A stretch of DNA of 51,771 nt, taken from Hymenopellis radicata. Its lineage: Eukaryota > Basidiomycota > Agaricomycetes > Agaricales > Physalacriaceae. The notes beneath the pieces are model-generated. The model did no database searches and was not told the DNA's origin. It worked only from the letters and a program-made list of their open reading frames with translations. Below, in pieces: positions 1 through 8,249 of this stretch. The translations under genes were made by a program, and so were the position numbers. Every line of letters begins with the position of its first letter. Position 1 is the stretch's first letter. The stretch lies in contig JADNRX010000378.1 of the NCBI GenBank assembly GCA_015501595.1, positions 1 to 51,771 on the forward strand, given 5' to 3'.

Positions 1-175
1 GGCCTGACGAATTGATTAAAAGTGTACAGTAGATTAGGACAGGTCGGCATAGCCTCAACCTAATACGCGTTGTCACACTATCGTCGCCCGGGAAGCACTA
101 GCAACTATAAGCAACAAAAGATGGAAGTACGGGCAAATACACACCACAGAGTCCGATGTGACAGCAATCCAACGC

Positions 176-280
176 TAATAAACCGGGAGAATGGTAGGCC
201 CGCCAACCGTGTACTCGTCTTCGACGGGCTGTTGGCAAATGTCGAGCGGGGGATATACGTCAACGAAACCGACCACGTCT
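176..280 (-). pseudogene. BRR2: Splinter of a BRR2 C-terminal exon
   Basis: Read on the minus strand, about 33 codons match the segment near the C-terminus of the U5 snRNP helicase Brr2 that follows the last Sec63 helical domain (GFVDVYPPLDI, then VEDEYTVGGPTI). The larger BRR2 copy at 22.4-25.5 kb has the equivalent AAFVNSYPTLGV and VKDEYTAGPPII at about 22,530-22,610. Only this small piece survives. Repeat-element sequence begins immediately to its right at about 310. The match is clear at both protein and nucleotide level, but the fragment cannot encode a functional product. It is probably the edge of a second BRR2 copy that was cut by the repeat element or by the same rearrangement. Confidence 0.6.
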
Positions 281-309
281 TTCCTATATGAATCGTCAGA
301 GATTAATCC

Positions 310-1640
310 ATCGAGAAACTCGACGGTGGGAGCGCCGACATGTAGTCGAGTCGCCATGCTGAAACGACGAGCAGCGGCGACGTGTAGTCGACCGCTGGCC
401 AGCCACCTTTTCCGGACTGCATCCGAGGCCAAGATGGTGGAGGGCGGGATCCCGCTAGCGTTTGGCATTGTTTGGCTCCACTCTGGCAAGTCGGCACTGA
501 CCACTTTAGGACTGCTTTTCTTGTCACTTGACTTGCACTCGACTTCAAGTCGGCGACTTGGCTCTACTGATCGACTTCAAGTCGCAGTAACATCGACACA
601 AACAGGGCCGTCTGCAGGACGATAGCACGACATTGTGGTCCCCTTGGAGCTCGTTACTGGTCGACTTTTAGGTCGCAGTGTCTATCCGACTTTTCAGGTT
701 GTGTCCACCGTCCAACTTCACGTCGACACACCTTCTGGTTGTCTTTATTTCTCCTCCTAGGATCTAGGGCTCAAGTCATGTCGCCTTCTGGGCGTGGACC
801 AAGTAGGTAATATCTCGCAGTAATGTTCATCGACTAAATCATTATCTTTGAAGACAAGGTCGGCAAGCGCTACAAAGACCTCAGGCTCTTCGTGGCATGC
901 CCAAATATGGATTTCATTGTCCTTCCGCCTTTCGGGACGCGTACCATTCGCGTGTACTCCAACTTTACATTCGGACCTGACGATCCCTTGAGTACGCCCC
1001 TCCACTATGCTGTCGGTCACGTCGCTTTAATAGCATCTACAGATTGCCTATAGTCAGTAACTCTGGTCGGTGGATTTTCTCCGTCATGCCGTCTGACTAG
1101 CCTTCTTGATCACGACAATTATACGCTGGGTCTTGTTAAGAAGGAATGGTGTCAAATTGTGGAGTGTGAAATCAACACACTGTGATCCTTGACGAGCTCG
1201 AATACAGGCTGGCGTCTCACTACGTCTGGTGTTTTGTAACATGGTTCGAAAGGGCGCCCGTACTACCACACGGACTATGAAAACAGCTTCCCAATTTTTT
1301 TTTAGAATTATTAGATCAACGTTGTACTACCAGAATGCCACATTCAATGTACACTTTTCCACTGAATTATTTAGACCGTCTGGAATTTATTCGTTGTGCA
1401 ATCTTCAATTGAAACAAAATTGAAAGGACGTTCTGCCGCGCAGCCGAAGCACGTGGCTTGAGCCAAATTGGGCTCCCCTTCCAACCCCTACCTTGTCACT
1501 CGACTACAAGTTGCTCTACGGTTACATGCCGAGTGCAAGCTCTGCGACTTCAAGTCGAGAGCTATTGGAGCCATCGACTACACGTCGGGATTCTGCTCTG
1601 CGACAATAAGCCGAGAGTGCTGCCCGACTACAAGTCGCAG
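310..1640 (+). mobile_element. Internally deleted copy (A) of the CGACTNNAAGTCG repeat element
   Basis: This stretch is collinear with the ends of the longer copy at 8,250-11,180. Its 5' part (about 310-620) matches 8,265-8,560. Positions about 770-1,170 match the start of the element's gene (8,610-9,045). Positions about 1,180-1,640 match the last coding codons and 3' tail (10,725-11,180). The middle, corresponding to roughly 9,046-10,720 of the long copy, is missing, and ATCA is shared at the break. The near-palindrome CGACTTCAAGTCG or a variant occurs at 540-552, 572-584, 1545-1557, 1575-1587 and 1625-1637, clustered in the two ends. The remaining coding sequence is frameshifted. This is the pattern expected of a non-autonomous deletion derivative. 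Confidence 0.7.
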
Positions 1641-2374
1641 TCGCCATGCATCCTGCGATTCCCCACTCAAGAACAATGCGCCATCAACCTGGCTTTCGCG
1701 ACGGCCACGCATTTTCTTTACCACGCCAACGTAAGTTTTTGACTTGAACTCAGGAACGGTACTAATGGGAATCGTAGGACGTACATCCGAGTTCTATTGG
1801 AAGCGCTCACACCCTCTTGGAGGCCGTAATGGACTTGACGGGCGGTAAAAGTGTGATCTTTGCTGCTTTTAATGATATAGATGCTAATCTTTTCAGGTAC
1901 ACACTACCTTGCACACACTTTGGCCCGAAGGCGAGCCTAGGACATAGACAACGCGGCGGATGGCTGTAGTCGCACGTCGGCGTATGGCTGTAGTCGCACG
2001 TCGGCGTATGGTTGATGTCCTTCTGTCTATCTGAGCCAAATTCTACATTGGAAATGTGGTCTACGACAGCGCATACTATGTAATAGTGAGTCGCGATATT
2101 GTGGGATACCTTCCGTGACTTGCGTCGTAGATCATCGAGCCGCCGACGTACAGCGGAACGCCGCCCATCGGTGCCGAGGCTTCGTAGCTAATATACACAG
2201 AGGTCGCAAGAAACGGGCAATTGATCGTGGAGAGCGGACAATGGGATCATCGTCCAAAAGGCCATTTGATCACGTGGTGGAGAGCGCGACAGGACGTTTC
2301 TCCTCTCACCACCACTACCTTCATGCCACTTACACGATCGATCAGTCACCTCACAAGAATGATTTCCTACGGTA
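1640..2374 (+). other. No complete gene; short coding-like fragment
   Basis: No gene can be assembled here. A frame at about 1,778-1,894 reads smoothly (SSIGSAHTLLEAV, then GGKSVIFAAF) and is preceded by an intron-like stretch (donor at about 1,731, acceptor at about 1,777). It may be the remains of a spliced gene interrupted by the repeat element to its left. I do not recognise the protein. Confidence 0.3.
1956..2016 (+). repeat. Short 24-bp direct repeat
   Basis: A 24-bp unit beginning GCG(G/T)ATGGCTGTAGTCG occurs twice head to tail (1956-1979 and 1980-2003), followed by a truncated third start (GCGTATGG). Confidence 0.8.
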
Positions 2375-3655
2375 ATGTGTCTATATACTGGGTGGCATTT
2401 TCCATCTAAACAACTCTCAGTCATCAAACATTACGTTCTCCAGCTCCCCTGGACAATCTTCATATTTTGCGCACATTACGTTCTCCTGCTCCCCTGGAAA
2501 ATCTTTATATTTTGCGCCCACATGCAACTGCGCGAATGGGGGTGGCTGATTGTCCTTGGTCTTTTCATCATGATCATGGGGGCTTTCTGCGTCTTCATCG
2601 TTTACACCCGCATGCAACTGCGCGAATGGAAGAGGCAGATTATGCTTGGTCTTTCCATCACGGGGGTTTTCTTCATATTGCTCTACGCGCCCTCCGAGGC
2701 TCCGATTTGCAAGCTTGGCCTCATCAAAGGGAACGATTTCTTTGAGCTCTGCTCTACGCAAACCTTCCCGTTAACGGCGCGTCGAACTGATCCACTGGAA
2801 AGGCGGGAAGGTTGGGGAGTATCCCAGCTTGCTGAAATGGTCGTTGTCGCACACAACAACATCACTCTATCCAAATTCGAGTTGACCATGCTGGAGTTCA
2901 TCCCTTTTGCCACTAAGGCTGGGGAAGAGATGTTGACTCAGACGCGACTGCTTGAGGACGAGAGCTTCGATGCACTGATACTCGTGAACAAGTTTGTCAA
3001 AACCATGTGCGATGACCTGGACTTGTGAGTGGCTACTTTCTTTTATTGAGAAGATTCTCATACTCTCCGCAGTCTTCTCATTTCATATTACGATGTCGAT
3101 ATCGATAATATTGTCTTCTCTGCCGAGTTGACAGTGTCAGATGCAGGCTTAATGATGGGCTCTTCACTTGCCAACGCCATGAACCTGGGAAACGTGACTC
3201 TAAAACAACTGGAGTTCACGATCGCTCTGCTCAATACCACGTACTCCGGTCTCTGTATGGAGCTTGGCTGGAGGGCCAGCGGTTACTTTCCCTGGCGATG
3301 GTGGTATCCTCGCGCACGAGAGCATCAGAGTGCCCTACTCAACGTACAGTTGCGTTTCTCCGACGCTCTTTTTGACCTAAAGAAGGCGGTCACCGGCTTG
3401 AATTCGCTACTTACTGATATGCAGCTTCTGGAGAGAAGCAGTGAACGAACCGACGTGACCAAAGTCGCTCTCGCGAAGCGGAACGTGCTGAAGCTCGTGG
3501 GTACTAGGCTTTCAAGCCTGTTGAGGACCGAAGGCGAAGTAGACATAATCGCTATGGCAGGGGCAGCGTTGGTTGGATCTAGACGGCCTCAAGTGGCTGG
3601 TTCTAGTCAGCCACAAGAAGTAGCTGTTGTCGAGAAGGCAGCTATACGTAGTTAG
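2375..3655 (+). CDS. Two-exon hypothetical membrane protein with internal duplications
   Basis: Exon 1 runs to 3024 and exon 2 from 3073 to 3655. The 48-nt intron (GTGAGT...GCAG) removes a stop and keeps frame (codon TT|T). The first ATG is at 2375 and a second candidate start is at 2522. Two or three hydrophobic segments lie in the first 115 residues, followed by a mostly helical soluble region (exon 2 reads TLKQLEFTIALLNTTYS, then LFDLKKAVTGLNSLL) with a basic, Ala/Val-rich end. The N-terminal part is built from direct duplications: a 45-bp unit (2429 and 2474) and a 90-bp unit that repeats the start MQLREW at 2522 and 2612. The protein is therefore probably membrane-anchored with a long cytosolic or lumenal domain. 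I do not recognise the family. The 5' end is uncertain because an upstream exon could exist. Confidence 0.6.
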
Positions 3656-4381
3656 GTAGTTTATGAAATACGACATGTGCTCTTCGCACAAAGTATCACC
3701 ATTGAACCAGTTTTCATTGCGCCTGGGAAGTAAAATTTGTATGCTTGCTGGTCTCCTTGAGACTGCGCCTCTCTCCGTCAAGGCGGTCGTCACCGGTGCT
3801 ATTGGTAGCACTGCTGAAGTATGTGTATCTCAGAAATCTCATACATTAGTCGCTCATTGTCGCTATTAGCAAAATCGAAGCTCCAGAGTCTCGGTCTTGG
3901 CTCCGTTATGCTGGAATGTCTCATGCCCATCACGGAACCGGAAGATGTCGAGGAACTCACGCCACCCCGACACACTCCCTCGCATAACAGGCATGCTCGG
4001 CGACGGGCACGGGCCACTGGGACAACGCGACTGTGACTATCACTGGGTATAATATCAAAATCCTGAAAGCGAGAGAAAGATCAGTTCAAGGAGAAGAAGG
4101 AAAGCAATCATCAACGGACTGTGTGTATGCGCGAGTGCTTGCTAGAACACCATTGGTGTCTCCGCTTTCATTTCCAGCCATCCCATTCACATTTCCCGAA
4201 GTAGAGTTCCCGCAGTAGTCTCGAGCCTCCGCTGTCCGTGGCGGCCGTCGAATTTCCACCGTTCTCGGTCGTCGTAGACTCGGAGTTCCAACTACCTTCT
4301 CCCTCAACACTCGAATAATAGGTATGGCTTCTTGCATCGGCCTGCTAAGCAATGCTGATGTAACATCTAGGTAATCTCGTA

Positions 4382-4980
4382 CGAGTCGAAAAGATCGGGG
4401 AAGGCCGATATGGTGTGCTGTACAACACGCGCGACGAAATAACGAATACGATAGTGGCAATGAAGAAGATACGATTGGAGTACGAGGACAAGGGTGTACC
4501 GAGCACGGCTATATGGAAGATCAGTTTGTTGAAAGAGTTGGGGAGAGCCAACTCTCTTCACATCTAATCATTGTGTTTTGAAGCGTAAATGTCAGGCCCT
4601 TGGACATCGTCTACGTAGAGAGTACTTGGACATGAACCTGAAGAAATACATCCACGGGGCGAACTTGGGGCGAACTAGAATACGCCTATCATGATGAGCA
4701 TGACCAAGGTACGTTCTTTAATATACATCTGTTACTCCGCTGTGTTAACACCTTACGGCGCTTCAACCACGACATGATCCTCGGTCTGCCACACACGCCG
4801 CATCCTCCACCGCGACCTGAAGCCACAGAACCTCCTGATCAACTGACACAATAACCTTAAACTCGCAGCAAGAGCTTTCGGTGTTCCCATGCGTTAGTAG
4901 ACACGTTGGAATCAAGTAGTGCCCCAGAATGTTCATCATGTCGATAGCACGGAGAATCACACTGATATATTACGCTGGCT
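4382..4980 (+). pseudogene. CDK1: Decayed CDK1/cdc2-type protein kinase
   Basis: From 4382 one frame reads the glycine-rich loop ([10 protein letters not shown]), the ATP-binding lysine region (VAMKKIRLE) and a near-perfect cyclin-binding helix ([16 protein letters not shown], where CDK1 has PSTAIRE), then stops at 4565. In other frames there follow the hinge (YLDMNLKKY, about 4,625-4,655), the catalytic loop (HRDLKPQNLLI, about 4,810-4,845) and the activation segment (NLKLA, then ARAFGVPMR, about 4,850-4,900). The DFG triplet between those last two pieces is missing. Several frameshifts, stops and deletions separate the parts, so no active kinase can be made. An acceptor-like site just upstream of 4382 suggests the copy derives from an intron-containing genomic gene, not an mRNA. 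The window shows no intact CDK1. Confidence 0.85.
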
Positions 4981-4999
4981 ACACATTGTGAAACCAAGT

Positions 5000-5655
5000 C
5001 AAGTCCTTTGACCTACCTAGAAAGCTGCTAGATCAAGAACTCAAATACCAGTGTAATTCTGTTCGGTGCGGAGAAGCCGATGAACTCAGGCTGCGATGTG
5101 TTCATTACTTAGGCACATCCACAAAAAGTGAAAGTAATTTCTTCTGAGTCTCACTGAGTCACTCGCATAAGACGGTGTGGTAACGGCAGAGGTAGTGGGC
5201 TTTGCCGTGCGACTCGCGTCATTTACGTGTCGCCCTCCCAGCAGTCACATCCGATTAAGCCAGGAGCCGTCTGTTCAAAGAAAGTAAGGCGCCTCCCGAC
5301 GTGGGCGCGAGGAAGCGTAGCGTTGATCACCGGCGCCAAGAAAAAGACGATGAGCGTGACGTTTGCTGTCACCATCGGCACTTAGAAGAAGAAGAGTGAT
5401 AAGACGACTAAACGGTAAGTAGGCTCGCTGGATCAGTGGGTGTGCAGCAATTTGAATATGGTCCGGTACGTATTGGCTTGGCTTGGCCGGACATGTTACG
5501 TAAGTAACTTGCTTTCGGTTCATCGTGTCTTGTCGATTCCAACATTGACAATATCATGGGGCCTCGGTCGAAATCTATGCCTCCATACTTGCATGGAAGT
5601 TCTGCGTAGTCAGTCGAGACAGTTTATAGCTGTCTGTATAACTGATTATCTGCAG
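5000..5655 (+). other. No supported gene
   Basis: Short frames only. A donor-like GTAAGT at about 5,500 could belong to 5' exons of the gene that follows, but no continuous coding path could be fixed. Confidence 0.4.
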
Positions 5656-6233
5656 CTATCACAATGATACCGCCGAGGCATTTGAGGACCGCGAGGAGCG
5701 CTACTTGACCTATGTCAGTACTCGCTATCCGTTGAATGTTCCTTCAATTCAACAACAGTAGGTGTTTCTGCTTCGGAGCGCGAAGGAACTTGCTTATACA
5801 TTTCAGGGTTCCTCCTGCAGTGCGAGCTGCTGACTGCCTGCGAATTATTCAAGACGTTGGTCGCGCCGTCCGAGTTCTCGCTCCCAGCGGGCTAGTCCAC
5901 TTTGCGACAACGCAGGTTGACAGGGCCCTGGATTGTCCTTCCATTGCCGTCAACCTCCTTCGCCACATATCCATGCACACGAAATTTCTTTATGACACCG
6001 CGACATCGGCCTCTGACGCCATGCGAGAAGCCGATCCGCACTGCAGCGAGCTTGACAAAGCACGCGTACCACTGGCCCGATGTCTGCTCCTAAAAATGAT
6101 CTTTGATGACATCTTCGACAAGTGTGGGGATGATTCATTTTTCCATTTACGCCTCGCTCGTGCAAGGCAACGCCAAGCCCTACTTTACCAAGTAGGACGC
6201 AATATTCTCCTTGCAGCTGTCGACTTTCACTAA
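5656..6233 (+). CDS. Hypothetical protein, 3' exons
   Basis: Two exons are supported: 5656-5757 and 5807-6233. They are joined by a 49-nt GTAGGT...TTTCAG intron that keeps frame and removes an in-frame TAG. The first exon is acidic (AEAFEDREERYLTYVS). The second is an alpha-helical, Cys/His-bearing region (AADCLRIIQDVGRAV, later RCLLLKMIFDDIFDKC) ending in AAVDFH. An acceptor-like CTGCAG at 5650-5655 implies at least one more upstream exon that I could not place. No domain is recognised. The smooth reading and clean splice suggest a real gene, but the start is missing and the product is unknown. Confidence 0.5.
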
Positions 6234-6534
6234 ACATTTGCTTCTCCACTACTACTTACGACTGTTTTCTTCCGTCTCTTTAGTTTGCACTATGCTGTCA
6301 TCGCTTTCATTTGTTATCTATAGCTATTCATCTCCGTTACCCCACATGAATGCTTAGCTTTCTGTTTTAAGACTGTGCCGAAAAATGTGCGCGCTAGTCC
6401 CTGACACACGACCGAAACCTGTCTAACTGTTTTACTGATCATTCGCGACTACGCAAGTTTTTATGTACCGTCCCACATAGCATACATCTCCGAGAGGTCC
6501 ACCCGTCCCGACGAAACTTTGTCTCCTCTAAAAT
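6234..6534. other. Intergenic, convergent 3' ends
   Basis: T-rich DNA lying between the plus-strand gene ending at 6233 and the minus-strand gene whose 3' end is near 6535. No coding feature seen. Confidence 0.5.
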
Positions 6535-7931
6535 TTAAAATTCAATACTAACTACCATACAATGGCCCACACTGCTCCGCAGATTGCAACACTGGAGGGG
6601 AATTCGTCGGTATTCACTCCGCGCGAGTGTGTGCAAGTACGTACCACAATGCGAAAACACAGACTGCTATAAAACTTGCCCGCTGGCGGCATAGAACAGA
6701 TTCCCAAACTATGGCTTCGGGTCCTCTGACGGTCACGAATACGTACACGATTTTCCAAAACTCGACCCGCCTTCCAACCTTGAAGTATTGTCAGTCGGTT
6801 AAAAGTTAAACAATCAGGAGATGCTCACCGACACTGCCATGAGAGGGCTCTGAGGATGGTTCGGGCTGGAATGTCGCATCTCTTGGACGGCAAGTTCACT
6901 GAACGTGACGTCCCACACCACAACCTTGTGGGAACTTGCGAGCAAAACCAACTTGTCGTCGTGCATAAACGAGGCCCGAAATTCTCTGTCGATGTCTTCG
7001 GGAGTTGGAAATGTATAGGTGGATTCGTGCCCCGTTTTAGCGTTAGTATAGGTAAAAACACAGTCAACGTCCGTTTGAGTGGCAGAGACGCGGTGACAGC
7101 CATTCCAGGATAGACAGACTCTGTGAAAGGATTGTCAGCTTGCTTGGACGGTATCCGTAAAGTGATTCTCATACAGGCGGTGTCCGGGTTTCAGCTGTAA
7201 GAATTCAGCCCATCGCAGGCCGTCGCTGGACATATTCCACTCTCTATGAAGTGGTGAGAAAATAAGATAAGAAGCGGAAGACAGTCTTACACTATGCGGC
7301 TAGGGCTGGCAATGTATAGCGACTTCAAGGTACGCGGCGCCCATGAAAGGACTGGGTTGTCGACCTTTAGATTCGTGTGTCGTTCATAGGATAGGGAAAG
7401 CGACCGCGACAAATGCCATAATTGAACGGTATCTTGGGTAGCCACGACCAAACGCGACTTGTTGGAATCTGCGAGGAATGACTGGATGCGAGTGCCAGAG
7501 GCACGGACGCCGAATGAGTGTCCAAGAACGTGCGTCTGAATAGGATTGTGATCAGATTGCGATAGACGATGAGGGATGCTACAGTTTACCTGACCAATAG
7601 CGATTTCAGTAATTACGACGGTGCCGTCGACATGGCCTGCCACGAAAACAGCATCCGTGAGCCACATGAGGGCCGTCACGTCAGAATGTCCGTCTTGTAT
7701 ATACACAGAACGACTTGAATCTTGGTCGGAGCTCCCGTCTTCTTGGTGCCCCAGGAAGCGCAAGAGACTTCTTGGATGGCCTGGCGCAGCCACCGGATTG
7801 ATAGAGATGCGCGGTCCTTTCGAGAGGGCAAGAAGACGAGACGAAGGAGAGAGAGAGGCCAATGAAATAGGTACCGGAGCGAGAAGGTGCTTCGCAGTTG
7901 CATACAGTATTTCATCTATTTGGTGGCTCAT
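6535..7931 (-). CDS. Beta-propeller (WD40-like) protein
   Basis: Minus-strand exons: A 7931-7293, B 7239-7175, C 7120-6829, then one or two 3' exons from 6778 to about 6535. The introns at 7292-7240, 7174-7121 and 6828-6779 are 50-54 nt with canonical ends and preserve frame through exon C. The product shows repeated propeller-blade-like strands: ALMWLTDAVFVAGHVDGTVV, LVVATQDTVQLWHLSR, LVCLSWNGC, and LVLLASSHKVVVWDV. WD40 proteins are usually scaffolds. No partner can be named. The last exon is ambiguous, and one path ends in HCMVVSIEF at 6535. The first ATG (7931-7929) overlaps a TGA that ends an upstream coding-like segment, so the true 5' end may lie further right. Confidence 0.6.
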
Positions 7932-8033
7932 GATGGTTTGGTGACAGAAACAAAGCTGTCCAGCTGAAAGGATACGGGCCGCATAAGCGCTCGGACCAGC
8001 TCTGGGTCAAGTGTAAAGCCGATCTCTTCCTTT
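7928..8033 (-). CDS. Coding-like exon overlapping the start of the propeller gene
   Basis: After an acceptor (TTTTTTACAG, minus strand) the frame reads EEIGFTLDPELVRALMRP, then VSFQLDSFVSVTKPS, and ends in TGA overlapping the next ATG as ATGA. Composition and splice signal look genuine. It is either a 5' exon of the propeller gene joined through an indel or unseen intron, or the last exon of a separate gene. Further 5' exons cannot be followed because repeat-element DNA begins at about 8,250. Confidence 0.35.
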
Positions 8034-8249
8034 CTGTAAAAAAGGCAAAGTCAGCAATGACACAAAGCAGAGCGTAAATAAGCGAAAGAGGGACACCGCC
8101 GCGTCTGTTCCACGATTCCAAGTTCGGGTCTGCAGCCAAAGATAAAAGACACGCCCGAGAAATGATAATCCAAAGCATGGAAGAGCAGCTTACTATGGCG
8201 TCTACAGCAGCAAGCTGAACACTGACAGGGAAGACTGTATCCGACTGCC

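Noticed and set aside
2115..2375. Short plus-strand ORFs just upstream of the membrane protein gene
   Set aside because: They do not join the downstream exon through a convincing splice and show no coding-like composition.
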